NCBI GenBank assembly: GCA_035546535.1
Contig: DASZWQ010000022.1
Location: 1-64,000 of the forward strand
Direction: 5' to 3'
DNA: 64,000 nucleotides
Source: Pirellulales bacterium
Lineage (GTDB): Bacteria; Planctomycetota; Planctomycetia; Pirellulales; JACPPG01
In this document: piece by piece, positions 17,636-28,960 of the stretch
Position numbering within the stretch: the first letter of the stretch is position 1
Layout: the number at the start of each line of letters is the position of its first letter
Notes under the pieces: generated by a model
Told to the model about the DNA's origin: nothing
Database searches by the model: none
Seen by the model: the letters and a program-made list of their open reading frames with translations, nothing else
Program-made: the position numbers and the translations under genes

Positions 17636-18610
17636 ATGCACCTTCTCGACGGCCTTTTGAGTGCCGGCACCTGCGCAAGTGCAGGAGTCGTGGCGGGCGG
17701 GACGTGTGCTTGGGCCGCGCGCCAGGCCCGCGCCGAAATTGGCGACCGCGTCGTGCCGCTGATGGGCGTCATGAGCGCGTGCATCTTTGCGGCGCAAATG
17801 GTCAATTTTCCGATTCTGTTCGGCACCTCGGGGCATTTGCTGGGGGGCGTGCTCGCCGGCGTCGTGCTCGGGCCTTGGGCGGGCGTTCTGGCCATGTCCG
17901 TGGTGCTTGTCGTGCAATGCTTATTGTTTGGCGATGGCGGATTGACGGTCTTGGGGGCCAACATCGTCAACATGGCGCTCGCCGGCTCGCTGGCAGGTTA
18001 CGCCATCTATGCGCTCGTAAGGCGTGTGATTCGCTCTCCGGCCGGGGATGTGGCGGGAGCGGTCATTGCCAGTTGGTTCTCGGTGCAGTTGGCGGCTACG
18101 CTGTGTGCCTTGGAATTGTGGTGGTCGGGGACCTATCCACTCTCCGCCGTATTGCCGGCTCTGTTGATCATTCACAGCCTGATTGGCGTGGGCGAGGCCC
18201 TGATCACCGGAAGCGTCGTGGCATTTCTCTTGAGCGTGAAGCCGACGATGCTTTACGCTCTGCGCTCTCAAGAGCCTCGTTCGGCCGGCGTATGGACGTT
18301 GGCCGTCGTGGGGTTAGCGGTCGCGCTTTTTGTCGCCTTCTTCCTGTCGCCGTTGGCCTCGGCGGCTCCGGATGGCCTGGAGCATGTCGCGGAGCAACTT
18401 GGTCCCATCGAGGCGGCGGCGACACCCTCGCTCGTTCTGCTCCCGGACTATCAGGTGACGGCATTTGGCGGGTTGTGGATCGCGACCAGCCTGGCCGGGG
18501 GGATCGGCACGGTGGTTGTTTTTGCGTTGGCCTGGGGCCTATCGCGCGGTATCCACATCTGCAACCGCCCATCGTCTCAAGGGCTCAGTTCGGCGCCCGA
18601 GTCGTCGTAG
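17636..18610 (+). CDS. CbiM-like ECF-type metal-ion permease with CbiN-like (PDGLE) tail
   Basis: 324 residues starting MHLLDGLLS, close to the CbiM/NikM opening MHIPDGFLS. The second-residue His, essential for metal binding in the family, is kept, as are SGHLLGG (His67), FGDGG (Asp100) and NIVNMALAG. Six or more membrane helices fill 1-240; after residue 244 comes APDGLEHVAEQ, the PDGLE signature of CbiN-like subunits, then one more helix. So this is a CbiM-CbiN-type fusion for Co2+ or Ni2+ uptake. The CbiQ and CbiO partners are absent beside it. The longer frame back to 17528 is not needed. Its last 34 bases overlap the antisense vanZ-like gene. Confidence 0.78.
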   Translation: MHLLDGLLSAGTCASAGVVAGGTCAWAARQARAEIGDRVVPLMGVMSACIFAAQMVNFPILFGTSGHLLGGVLAGVVLGPWAGVLAMSVVLVVQCLLFGDGGLTVLGANIVNMALAGSLAGYAIYALVRRVIRSPAGDVAGAVIASWFSVQLAATLCALELWWSGTYPLSAVLPALLIIHSLIGVGEALITGSVVAFLLSVKPTMLYALRSQEPRSAGVWTLAVVGLAVALFVAFFLSPLASAAPDGLEHVAEQLGPIEAAATPSLVLLPDYQVTAFGGLWIATSLAGGIGTVVVFALAWGLSRGIHICNRPSSQGLSSAPESS

Positions 18611-19017
18611 TTTGCGCGACTCGACCGGGTCAAGTACCTGGTGGCCGCGATACCGAGGCCGACGCCGCTGAGCGCACCCAAGATATCCGCGACCCAATCC
18701 ATCCATTCAAAATCGCGCGCCGTGAGGGGCTGCGTGATTTCATCGACGAAACCAGCCGTGACCGCCACCAGAAGTAAGGCCAGAATCGGTAGCGGTTTGC
18801 CCGGCCGGTTGCGGGTCCAAGCGACAAAAGTGAGCAAGAATCCCAGGCCCGCGTAAGCTGAGAAATGCAGCAACTTGTCGCTGGAAAGCATCGGCTGTTG
18901 CGCGGGGGGGACTTTGTACGGCCAATGAGTTGCGGTCAGGAGCGTCAGCCAATACAGCACCAGGGCGGCAGTCGCTGCGCGGCGCTTGAAATGTCCGGTC
19001 GTGAGCGGTTCCGGCAC
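18577..19017 (-). CDS. VanZ-like small membrane protein
   Basis: 146 residues from a GTG at 19017. Four hydrophobic segments, the motif HWPYKVPP, SSDKLLHFSAYAGLGF and DEITQPLTARDFEWMDWVADILG, which together are the VanZ-like pattern (DK-x-LH-F and DxxxDxxAN/G). Members sit in the inner membrane; VanZ gives low teicoplanin resistance in enterococci, but most homologues are of unknown role. It runs antisense to the end of the CbiM-like gene with a 34-base overlap. Possible function is unassigned. Confidence 0.78.
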   Translation of the reverse strand: MPEPLTTGHFKRRAATAALVLYWLTLLTATHWPYKVPPAQQPMLSSDKLLHFSAYAGLGFLLTFVAWTRNRPGKPLPILALLLVAVTAGFVDEITQPLTARDFEWMDWVADILGALSGVGLGIAATRYLTRSSRANYDDSGAELSP

Positions 19018-19708
19018 GAATCGATTCCGTGTTTTGGTCGTGCCGTAGACGCTGTTGAGAGTCGTCGCGGCGAAGCTGTAGGGTTATTGCCCCAGGCTGG
19101 GGCCAAGCCTGGTCCCAGTGGTTTGCGGTCGGTGAGCAGCCGCACCGGGGAGTCCGCCCCCTGTACTCTAGCAGGATAAATTTCTGCCGGATAATGCTTG
19201 ACGTGACGGATTGGGTAGTTATTATCAATTGAGTAGGACCTTGCCGATGAGGCAAAGTGTCCGCACATTTTCCGCAAAATAAGCTTCTTTGAGAGGTCGC
19301 TAGTGCAGTTCGTCCTTCAGTCCTCGCCACCGGAAGTCCCGGCGCGATGACGAAGTGGACGTAATGCCGGTGGCCTCGCTCGGCGAGCCTCTCTGGCGTC
19401 GGGTCTCACTCGTCTGAAGTACGCGTGATCGCGTTCTGTTTCGCGCGCGTTGCTTCCCTTCCTGGCCTTGGACCAAGGCTTCGGTCCCATTTGCCGACCG
19501 CGCAGGTCGAGCTGTCTGCCGATCTGCGCGCGTAGTGCGAACACCCTGCGCAGGACAGCACGGTGACCAGGGACCCGCCGCACGATGTGGAGTGGGAGCA
19601 TTGCACCGTTTTCGCATGGATGCGGAACACAACCGATCAGGCGAGTTGATGGACCAGCACTCGCCGCACGCATGTCTCGGATTGCGACCGAGAACCAGGT
19701 AGCACGAA
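19018..19708. other. Long intergenic region before a PEP-CTERM gene
   Basis: 691 bases. The only feature seen is a promoter-like pair at 19198-19225, about 480 bases upstream of the next gene. No open frame here looks protein-like. It may hold a long leader or an unrecognised RNA. Confidence 0.4.
19198..19225 (+). promoter_or_regulatory. Candidate sigma-70 promoter
   Basis: TTGACG (19198-19203), a 16-base spacer and TATTAT (19220-19225): one of the best matches in the window. The next gene starts at 19709, so it would give a 5' leader of almost 480 bases or drive a non-coding RNA. A TTGCC/GGCAA hairpin follows at 19241-19255. Confidence 0.4.
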
Positions 19709-20479
19709 ATGACTTTGAGAAAACAGCTTAAGACGTTCCTTACAGCCGTCGCGGTTTTCGCCGTCGCGCTCGGCGTGCCCTCGCCTTCGGACGCCACGCC
19801 TGTGTCGACCGATGGATTTGCCATCAAGATATTTCCTAATATCGGCTCGATGGGCGGCCTGTCACAGTCGCTCTTCAACTCGCTTACTCTCGTGGCCGAA
19901 GATCGACCCACGATCTCGATTACCAATGCTTCGGTCACTGCCGACATCACCGGATTCTCGATCCAAATGGGCAACAATCTGTATGCCTTTGGTTCGGTGA
20001 TCATCGATGCCCAGCAGGCCTCGACCGCCGTGGCAACGAGTCACTTGCCCACGAATGCGCCGGGAACGCACGCCAATAGTCCCACCGCCTCGTTGACCTT
20101 CAGCGGCTTTGCGCCCGAGCAGATCTACGATTTCCGGGTCGATCTCGACCGGGTGGCTGACGGTGGCGCGAGCCTGGTGGATTACAAGCAAGCCCTGGCG
20201 AGCGGGTCGAATCCGTCGAACTGGGCTTCGGTAACGGTTTCGTTCTCGGATGGTCAGACCTTGACCGAGCGCATCACGCCGGGAGACATCTCGGGCGCGG
20301 CGCAGAATCCGACCTACTCGTACTTTTATTGCCTGCGGAGTATCCCCTCGGCGGGCGAGATCAATGTGCAGAACTCGATACCCACGCCGGAGCCGTCGAC
20401 CTGGCTCTTGGCAGCCTTCGGAGCGGTTGGACTAGCCGTCGCGGCGGTTCGTAGCCGTCGGCAGATGCCCGCGCGCTGA
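19709..20479 (+). CDS. PEP-CTERM sorting-domain protein of unknown function
   Basis: 256 residues: signal peptide about 1-29 (ends SDATP), a beta-rich middle part with few Cys, then IPTPEPSTW near 225-233, a hydrophobic helix and a basic RSRRQMPAR end. The tail marks it for exosortase processing and display outside the cell. The middle domain (TSHLPTNAPGTHANSP, FAPEQIYDFRVDLDRV) has no family I can name. Single gene with a long untranslated upstream region. Confidence 0.8.
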   Translation: MTLRKQLKTFLTAVAVFAVALGVPSPSDATPVSTDGFAIKIFPNIGSMGGLSQSLFNSLTLVAEDRPTISITNASVTADITGFSIQMGNNLYAFGSVIIDAQQASTAVATSHLPTNAPGTHANSPTASLTFSGFAPEQIYDFRVDLDRVADGGASLVDYKQALASGSNPSNWASVTVSFSDGQTLTERITPGDISGAAQNPTYSYFYCLRSIPSAGEINVQNSIPTPEPSTWLLAAFGAVGLAVAAVRSRRQMPAR

Positions 20480-20914
20480 GTATTCGCTGACGCCGGTAGC
20501 GACGTCGCGTCAAGGGTCAGGCGCGACGTCGGGAAATTTCGGGCCTGGAATTTCAAGAAGCTGTCGGACCATCGCTCGCTGAGTTGACAGCGGCGGCGGG
20601 GCGACAGCTCTTTTCTTGCGCGCCAGGACATTCCTCCCCTCTACGGTGGCGGTGCGTCTTCATCTGCTTTCGAGCGCGTGTGCTTTCCCTCTCACACGCC
20701 GCTTGTGCCCGCTGGCAATGCCGGCATGAGGGCTCCTCGTCACCCTGGTACTCTGTTCCGGCTGGGGAAAGTTGCCCGGTTGTAAGGGAAAATCCGCAAG
20801 CGGTGACTCTGCGGATGCCGAAAAGATTTCCGGATCGTCTCACAGGAGGTGAGCGCGCAGCGTTAGGGCTGCTTGCGAGGAAGTCGGTGCACGGCTGGCA
20901 AACGAGGTGCTGTC
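20480..20914. other. Intergenic region upstream of the barrel gene
   Basis: 435 bases, no supported gene. It contains a short ATCCGC...GCGGAT inverted repeat (20792-20816) about 100 bases before the next start; nothing else is recognised. Confidence 0.35.
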
Positions 20915-22516
20915 ATGAAGGTCTCGGGACGTGTCCTGCTTACGCTGGCGATTTTCGCCCTCGTGGCGATCGCTTGGAGCGGTCGGGCGGACCTGGCATC
21001 AGCAAAATCACCGGATGTTGACTCGAACGGCACGGCCGATGTCAACAACGCGAACGAGCCTTTGTTGTTGACGCCCCGAACGAACGCGTCGTCCACCCGG
21101 GCATCTGCGAGCAGGGCCGCGGGCGCCACTGCCGAGCCTCGCGCCTTGCCATCTGGTACACGTACGGCGAAGCCCCCGATGTCCGCGCCTGTCTCAGCAA
21201 ACCGGCGGCCGGCCAAACCCAAGACGGTTTCAGCCGCTGCCTTCCAGGAGCAGCCGCCCGAGGAGATTCAACCGCCGAAGCCGGTCGCCGAGAGATCGCG
21301 CCGCGGCCCGCCGCGTGAAGAGATTGTCGAACAGGCCTATGAGCCAGCGTACGAGCCGGCGCCGTTCCCTGGACCAAACCCCGGCTATCATCCGGCCCGT
21401 GTGCCTCGCTACGGCGCAGGGTGGATACTGGCGAGTATGCAACCGGCGCCGCCAACGGGTGGAGAAATGATTCCATCGCCTGAGCCGATGGATGACTCGG
21501 ATCCTTACATGCCCTACGGCGGCGGTGATAGCTTCGACGAGATGGCCGAAGAAGGCAACTTCTACGGCGGCTACGCCATGCCCGGCCGACGCTACGCCTG
21601 GCTGGCCGGTGGCGAAGGATTGTTGCTGCGGCCTCACTGGAGCCAGGCAACGGCGATGACGGAAACGACGTCATCGCAATCCGGCGCGACCACGATCTTC
21701 AACGAGAACTTAATCAACTTCAATCCTGGCTATCAGGGCGCGTTCCGCACCTACTTGGGCATCCGCAACTGTGCCTGCGGCGATGAAATTCGCTTCACAT
21801 TCTTGAATTTCAACTCCGCCGAAAGCTTGAAGGGCACGGCCACGTCGAACATGAGCGTGTGCGACTTTTTGTGCAATACCACGCCCAACCCCGGCGACAG
21901 TGTGAGCACGTCGTTCGGTATGGGCATGAGCTTATGGGACATCGATTGCATCCGGCCGTTTTTCTGCGTGCCGCCGTGCAACAATCCGTGTGGCCCGCAA
22001 TGCCATCCTTGGGACCTGCGGTGGTTTGCCGGTCTACGGTTTGCCTACATCAATCAGAACATCTCTTCGCTCGTGACCGATTCCGCAGCCGCCGGCGGTA
22101 TCTTCGCCCAGGCGGGTGCGGCCAACAAGTTCACCGGCTTCGGTCCGCGGGTCGGCCTGCAGGGACGTAAATACTTCGGCCAGAATGGCCGCTTTTCGGT
22201 CTACACCCGCGGCGCCGGTTCGATCCTGGTCGGCAACGATTATCAGAGCGTCACCAACTCGACGCCCACCGGCGACCTGCCCACGGTGACGAATCTGGTC
22301 TCGCGCAACTCGCGTATCATTCCCGTGGCCGAGGTCGAACTTGGCGCCACGTGGTGGATGTTGCCGCGGTTTGCGGTCTCGGGCGGCTGGATGCTGATGA
22401 GCTTCTGGGATTTGGGAATGCAGGCGACGGGCAACATCGGCGCCACGCCCAACCTGGACGATTCGAACATTCTCGGCTTCGACGGCTTCTTCCTCCGCGG
22501 CGAGCTGGTGTTCTAA
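20915..22516 (+). CDS. Lpg1974-like outer-membrane beta-barrel protein
   Basis: 533 residues from the ATG at 20915 (the frame opens at 20873). Signal peptide about 1-29, then a long Pro/Ala-rich, low-complexity periplasmic stretch (30-215), then a beta-barrel from about 225 (RRYAWLAGGEGLLLRPHW) to the terminal aromatic FLRGELVF. Alternating aromatic strands, WFAGLRFAYINQNI and a closing Phe are typical of outer-membrane barrels; the layout resembles the Lpg1974 pore-forming family common in planctomycetes. A Cys-rich turn CVPPCNNPCGPQC lies near 350. Pore function is inferred. Confidence 0.75.
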   Translation: MKVSGRVLLTLAIFALVAIAWSGRADLASAKSPDVDSNGTADVNNANEPLLLTPRTNASSTRASASRAAGATAEPRALPSGTRTAKPPMSAPVSANRRPAKPKTVSAAAFQEQPPEEIQPPKPVAERSRRGPPREEIVEQAYEPAYEPAPFPGPNPGYHPARVPRYGAGWILASMQPAPPTGGEMIPSPEPMDDSDPYMPYGGGDSFDEMAEEGNFYGGYAMPGRRYAWLAGGEGLLLRPHWSQATAMTETTSSQSGATTIFNENLINFNPGYQGAFRTYLGIRNCACGDEIRFTFLNFNSAESLKGTATSNMSVCDFLCNTTPNPGDSVSTSFGMGMSLWDIDCIRPFFCVPPCNNPCGPQCHPWDLRWFAGLRFAYINQNISSLVTDSAAAGGIFAQAGAANKFTGFGPRVGLQGRKYFGQNGRFSVYTRGAGSILVGNDYQSVTNSTPTGDLPTVTNLVSRNSRIIPVAEVELGATWWMLPRFAVSGGWMLMSFWDLGMQATGNIGATPNLDDSNILGFDGFFLRGELVF

Positions 22517-22556
22517 GCCAGGCGCCGTTGAAAAGAGGGAGCCTTGCCGGGACGCA

Positions 22557-22583
22557 ATGCTTTTCACCGCAGGCGATAAGCAT
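22557..22583. repeat. Dispersed hairpin element, copy 2
   Basis: Left arm ATGCTTTTCACC (22557-22568), loop GCA, right arm GGCGATAAGCAT (22572-22583), two mismatches. It lies between the convergent stops at 22516 and 22595, and resembles the copies at 1126 and 51322. Confidence 0.6.
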
Positions 22584-22594
22584 GCCAGGGGACC

Positions 22595-24604
<2,010 letters not shown>

Positions 24605-24611
24605 GCGTCCT

Positions 24612-25841
24612 TCACAGGCCCAGTTCCTTCATGAACCGCGACATCTCGGAATCGCCGGCAGGGCCCTTTTCCTCGCCGAGTTTCAGCTTGCTGCCGGCGT
24701 CTTTCGCGGGTTCATCCGGACCTTCTGCGGTCACCTCAGATTCGGCCAGATCGAACGTCATGGCGTCTTCGTCCGCGGCTTCGGCGGCAGGCGCCGCTTC
24801 GGGGGCTGCTTCCGCGGGCGACTCTTCGAGGTCTTCGAGCGTGAAGCCAAGATCATCACCCGCTTCGCCGGATTCGGTGCCCGCGGCCGCCGGCTCCCCG
24901 AGATCCTTGAGATCGAATCCCAAATCGTCGTCCAGCAAATCATCGAGCGAATCGGCCGATTTTTTGGCCGCCGGAGCACTGCCTTCGGAAAGACTGTCTC
25001 CGGAAAGACTGTCATCGGAAAGATCGAAGTCAGCGACCGCGTCGTCACTGTCGGCCGCCGCAACAGCCGGCGCCGGTCCGTTCGGTTCTTTCGCCGCAGA
25101 TGCTGGCTCGGCGGGGGCCGCGCCCAGATTGCCATCCGCTAGGTCCGCTTCGCCCAGATCATTAAGGTCGAACTCGACGCTCAAGTCGTCGTCGAACGAG
25201 ACTTCTTCGTCGGCGGCCGCAGCCGGCGCTACGGACGCGGCCTGTGCCGGCGCGGGCGCCTCGTCGGCGATCGCCTCTTCCGCGCTCTCGTCGCTACCGA
25301 TCTCCGCCGGCATATCAAGCTCGGCGAGATCGCTGACGCTGAACTCCTCGAACTCCAACTCGCCGGGAGTGTCCGAGGGCTTCGCAGTTTGCGTAATTGT
25401 CGCGGGAGCCCCTTCTTCCGCCGCTCCAATATCTCGGGTAGCTTCTTCGGCCGTGTTGACCATTGCAGTTGCGGCCGTGGCGATGCCAGCATCGGTCGCT
25501 GCGCCATTGGCCGCGGGCGCGGGTTCGTCCGAACTCATGAACGAATCAGCCGGCTCATAGTCGGCGCGGAAGGTCAGGGGGCCGATGGTCAATGTATGCC
25601 CCGGCTTGACCATCGCCTCCTTCTTGATCGGAGCGCTATCGACCAGCGTGCCATTCCGCGAGCCGGTGTCACGGACGAATAGCATGCCGTGCCGTTCGAA
25701 TAGTTCGCAGTGCCGGCGGCTGACGGTCTTATGGGCGATCATCAAGCCAGCATCGTGCGTGCGGCCCACGATGGTGGGCAACTTGAGGCGGATTTCAGCC
25801 TTATCCGCCTTACCTGCAACGAGAACTAATTTCGGTCGCAT
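24612..25841 (-). CDS. FHA-domain protein with acidic disordered tail
   Basis: 409 residues from the ATG at 25841; the frame runs to 25946 but the FHA domain begins right after MRPKLVLV. The FHA domain (about 1-95) has [14 protein letters not shown] and [11 protein letters not shown], the phosphothreonine-binding residues. Everything after about 100 is Ala/Asp/Glu-rich and predicted disordered, with short repeated motifs of the form F-x-L-x-D-L (about 167, 224, 272, 309, 333 and 363). It should bind a phosphorylated partner and use the tail as a multivalent linker. It is followed closely by the secreted DUF255 gene. Confidence 0.8.
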   Translation of the reverse strand: MRPKLVLVAGKADKAEIRLKLPTIVGRTHDAGLMIAHKTVSRRHCELFERHGMLFVRDTGSRNGTLVDSAPIKKEAMVKPGHTLTIGPLTFRADYEPADSFMSSDEPAPAANGAATDAGIATAATAMVNTAEEATRDIGAAEEGAPATITQTAKPSDTPGELEFEEFSVSDLAELDMPAEIGSDESAEEAIADEAPAPAQAASVAPAAAADEEVSFDDDLSVEFDLNDLGEADLADGNLGAAPAEPASAAKEPNGPAPAVAAADSDDAVADFDLSDDSLSGDSLSEGSAPAAKKSADSLDDLLDDDLGFDLKDLGEPAAAGTESGEAGDDLGFTLEDLEESPAEAAPEAAPAAEAADEDAMTFDLAESEVTAEGPDEPAKDAGSKLKLGEEKGPAGDSEMSRFMKELGL

Positions 25842-26231
25842 GCCAGGTGTCGCTCCGCTGGCCAAGGGCAATCGGGCAAGGGTCGCTGCGCGCACAATGT
25901 TTGCGTCGCAAACCCTTACTATAAATGGACAAAAACCCGACCGCAACTATTTCCTGCAGTTGTTTCGCAAGGGCCGGAAGTACGTGCAGCGGGCCGAGGG
26001 CGTGGGTAACGCGCGCGTGGGACTTACGAGCGGCTTGTCGTCGCTGCGGAGCCTTCGCGAGCCGGCGTTCGACGATTATGACGAATACGACTGCAAGTCG
26101 TTGCCAGCGTGTCGTTCGACCGAGGTTCAACTGCCCTTGCATGGTACCTAGTCGAATCTATAATCCGTTGGTCCCAGGGGGATTACGATCCAGTGGCGCG
26201 TGCCTCAACGGGCGCTTTTGGGTGTGTCCGC
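25842..26231. other. Intergenic region upstream of the tRNA
   Basis: 390 bases between the divergent FHA gene and tRNA-Gly; it holds the tRNA promoter at 26137-26164 and presumably the FHA promoter. No gene seen. Confidence 0.45.
26137..26164 (+). promoter_or_regulatory. Candidate promoter for tRNA-Gly (and tig)
   Basis: TTGCAT (26137-26142), a 16-base spacer and a perfect TATAAT (26159-26164), 67 bases before the tRNA. With no obvious terminator after the tRNA, the downstream tig gene could share this promoter. Confidence 0.5.
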
Positions 26232-26304
26232 GCGGGTGTAGCTCAGTTGGTAGAGCACGACGTTGCCAACGTCGTTGTCGTGGGTTCGAATCCCATCACC
26301 CGCT
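26232..26304 (+). tRNA. tRNA-Gly (anticodon GCC)
   Basis: A 73-base cloverleaf: acceptor GCGGGTG pairs with CACCCGC, D arm AGCTCAGTTGGTAGAGC, anticodon stem CGACG-TTGCCAA-CGTCG with GCC anticodon, and T arm GTGGGTTCGAATCCCAT. CCA is not encoded. It sits 128 bases before the trigger factor start, a common bacterial arrangement for a tRNA beside tig. Confidence 0.95.
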
Positions 26305-26432
26305 CTTGTAGTAGCATTCTTGAGGGCAAGATCGACGAACGAGTCCCGCGTGGCCTTCGCCGCGCCGGTGGCGATTTTGCCGCAGACCAGCAAGTGTTGC
26401 CCAGCAAGTCACCTGTTGACAATCGAGGCGTC

Positions 26433-27941
26433 ATGTCCGAGAGCGAGGATGAAGTACGGGGCGAGGAAGCAGCCGGCGGCGCGGAAGTGTCCGGTGAGGC
26501 GCCAAAGCTGAATCTCGGCGTGCAGGTCGCCAAGAAAAGCGCGTGCGAGCGCCACGTGACGGTCACCGTTCCGCGCGAGGACATCGACCGCTACTTCGAT
26601 AATTCTTACTCGGAGCTGATGGGCAAGGCCGAGGTGCCGGGCTTTCGTCATGGGCGCGCTCCCCGGAAGTTGGTCGAAGCACGCTTCCGCAAGGACGTCG
26701 GCGACCAGGTGAAGATGTCGCTGCTCATGGACAGCATGACGCAGATCTCCGAGGACGGCAGCCTGTCGCCGATCAGCGAGCCCGATTTCGATCCCGTGGC
26801 CGTGTCGATCCCCGACGAAGGACCGATGACGTTCGAGTTCGATATCGAGGTCCGCCCCGAATTCGATCTGCCGAAGTGGCAGGGGCTGTCGATCGAGCGG
26901 GCGACGCACGAATTCACTGATGCCGAAGTTGAGAAGCAGCTTAAGGATCTGCTGGCGCGGCGTGGCCGGCTGGTGCCCTTCGACGGCGCCGCGCAGGCCG
27001 GCGACTACGTTACGGTGAACCTGGCGTTCCAGGACGCCGACGGCAAAGAGATTTCCAGTGCCAAGGAAGAGACCATCCGCATTCGCCCGGTCTTGAGCTT
27101 CCGCGACGGCAAGGTCGAGCGTTTTGACAAGTTGATGAAGGGAGTCAAGGCCGGCGAAACCCGTGAAGGGGAAGCCAGGCTATCGGCCGACGCCCCCAAC
27201 GAATCGTTGCGCGGCAAAACGATCAAAGCGGTTTTCGAAGTGCTGGAAGTCAAGAAGCTGGAGTTGCCGCAACTTACGCCAGCGCTACTTGAGGAGCTGG
27301 GCGGCTTCGGATCCGAAGCCGAGTTGCGTGACGCCGTAAAGGAGCAGCTCGAACGCCGTTTGCAATACGAGCAGCAACGCCGGGCCCGCGAGCAAGTTCT
27401 TGCGGCCTTGACGGTGGCGGCGAATTGGGATTTGCCCCCCGAATTGTTGCGTCGACAGGCGCGGCGCGAGTTGGAGCGGAGCGTGCTCGAATTGCGTCGC
27501 AGCGGATTCAGTGACTCCGAGATTCGTGCCCACGAAAACGAACTGCGACAAAACAGCAGCGTTGCCACGGCTCGGGCGCTCAAGGAGCACTTCATTCTCG
27601 AGCGCATTGCCGAGGACGAGAAGATCGAGGACCTGCCCGAGGACTACGATCTGGAGATCGAGTTGATCGCACAGCAGACCGGAGACAGCGCGCGGCGCAC
27701 CCGGGCTCAGTTGGAGAAGCGTGGGCTGATGGACGCCCTGCGCAATCAAATCATCGAGCGCAAGGCGATCGACCTCATTCTCTCCCACGCCAAGTTCAAG
27801 GACGTGCCCTTTAAGATGGAGGGGACCGAGGCCGAGGCCTTGGATCAGGCAGTCGGTGGTGAGGAAGAGGAAGCAGACATCCCCGAAGCCAAGCACAGCG
27901 GCGGTGCCGAATCGTTGAAGCAGCCCCAGGAACGTGGCTGA
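26433..27941 (+). CDS. tig: Trigger factor
   Basis: 502 residues from the ATG at 26433; the frame goes back to 26109 but crosses the tRNA, so the upstream part is not coding. Trigger factor is the ribosome-bound chaperone with peptidyl-prolyl isomerase activity. The ribosome-binding signature GFRHGRAPRKL is at 70-80, a PPIase region follows (about 175-265, GDYVTVNLAFQD), and the helical C-terminal arms are long (ELERSVLELRRSGFSDSEIRAHENELR). It is longer than the E. coli protein because of an acidic start (1-25) and an acidic C-terminal extension. It heads a tig-clpP-clpP cluster, the usual quality-control grouping. Confidence 0.93.
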   Translation: MSESEDEVRGEEAAGGAEVSGEAPKLNLGVQVAKKSACERHVTVTVPREDIDRYFDNSYSELMGKAEVPGFRHGRAPRKLVEARFRKDVGDQVKMSLLMDSMTQISEDGSLSPISEPDFDPVAVSIPDEGPMTFEFDIEVRPEFDLPKWQGLSIERATHEFTDAEVEKQLKDLLARRGRLVPFDGAAQAGDYVTVNLAFQDADGKEISSAKEETIRIRPVLSFRDGKVERFDKLMKGVKAGETREGEARLSADAPNESLRGKTIKAVFEVLEVKKLELPQLTPALLEELGGFGSEAELRDAVKEQLERRLQYEQQRRAREQVLAALTVAANWDLPPELLRRQARRELERSVLELRRSGFSDSEIRAHENELRQNSSVATARALKEHFILERIAEDEKIEDLPEDYDLEIELIAQQTGDSARRTRAQLEKRGLMDALRNQIIERKAIDLILSHAKFKDVPFKMEGTEAEALDQAVGGEEEEADIPEAKHSGGAESLKQPQERG

Positions 27942-28262
27942 GTTCTGGTTTATGTCGGCGTAGCGGACAGTTTAGTCGGCGTAGCGTACGGTATTTGTCA
28001 GCGTTAGGGACAAGGAAGTCCGTCAGGACGCTGTCGCCCTGGCAAGTCGTCAGGGGCCAGCATCATCTCGAACCAAAATCAGGGAAGTTTTTCGGTTAGC
28101 GGCAGTGTCCCGGTAGTATTGGCGCCCTGGCAGGGCGAAACGGTGGCCGAAGCGTCGCACGGGGCACGCGGTCGAGCGGCGTCCCGCAAGGCAACACGAC
28201 AACTTGCCAGTCCGCGCCTACAATTCCTCGCTCATGGTCATCGTGCTCGAAAAGGATTATTC
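27942..28262 (+). promoter_or_regulatory. Leader between tig and the first clpP
   Basis: 321 bases without a gene. It contains a direct repeat of GTCGGCGTAGCG at 27954-27965 and 27975-27986, 21 bases apart, and CCTGG-rich short inverted repeats near 28045 and 28120. No CIRCE element is seen. The function of the repeat is unknown. Confidence 0.3.
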
Positions 28263-28898
28263 ATGAACTACAACTCAGGCCATTCAAAATTCGAGCCCAG
28301 GGCGAGTTATCGCGACTATCAACGTCAGCGGCAGTTGACGCTGGGTGACTTGTTGCTGGAGAACCGCATCATTCTGTTGCAGGGCGAAATTCACGACGGC
28401 AACGCCAACGAATTGGTGATGAAGTTACTCTACCTGCAAAGCGAAAACCGCCGCAAAGGAATTCATTTTTACATCAATTCCCCGGGAGGCAGCGTCAGTG
28501 CCACTCTTGCCATTTACGACACGATGCAGATTTTGACGTGTCCGGTGGCTACCTACTGCGTGGGCCTTGCCGCTAGCGGGGGCGCGGTGCTCTTGGCCGG
28601 TGGTGCTAAGGGAAAACGCTACGCATTGCCACACGCGAAGATCATGATTCACCAGCCCTATGGGCAAGTAGGCGGACAGGTCTCGGATATCGAGATCCAG
28701 GCACAAGAGATTCTCAAGACGCGCGACGTTTTGAACAAGATCCTGGCCGATCACACCTCGCAACCGATCGATCGCATCGCCAAGGATACCGACCGCGATT
28801 TCTACATGAGCGCCGCGCAGGCCAAGGAGTATGGCGTCGTCGATGAGATTCTGACGAAGCCGCCAGGCGACACCAGCGACGAAGACAAGGCCGATTGA
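28263..28898 (+). CDS. clpP: ATP-dependent Clp protease proteolytic subunit, copy 1
   Basis: 211 residues from the ATG at 28263 (frame opens at 28119 but the upstream part lacks a ClpP-like sequence). ClpP forms the barrel-shaped peptidase used by ClpX, ClpA or ClpC. The triad is visible: Ser105 in GLAASGGA, His130 in KIMIHQP and Asp179 in DTDRDFYM. The usual SMG turn is SGG here, and there is a longer N-terminal part (1-28, Tyr/Arg-rich). A second clpP follows 62 bases downstream, so a mixed ClpP1P2 ring is possible. Which partner unfoldase it uses is not shown; no clpX is in the window. Confidence 0.93.
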   Translation: MNYNSGHSKFEPRASYRDYQRQRQLTLGDLLLENRIILLQGEIHDGNANELVMKLLYLQSENRRKGIHFYINSPGGSVSATLAIYDTMQILTCPVATYCVGLAASGGAVLLAGGAKGKRYALPHAKIMIHQPYGQVGGQVSDIEIQAQEILKTRDVLNKILADHTSQPIDRIAKDTDRDFYMSAAQAKEYGVVDEILTKPPGDTSDEDKAD

Positions 28899-28960
28899 CG
28901 CCAGGGCCGCAATCGCCCGTATCACAATGCACAATAAATCACAGCCAGCGAGTTTTTCCG

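Noticed and set aside
20792-20816. Hairpin before the outer-membrane barrel gene as a riboswitch or attenuator
   Set aside because: Only six paired bases around a 13-base loop; too weak to call.
26109-26432. Extension of the trigger factor frame upstream of 26433
   Set aside because: It reads straight through the tRNA-Gly gene.
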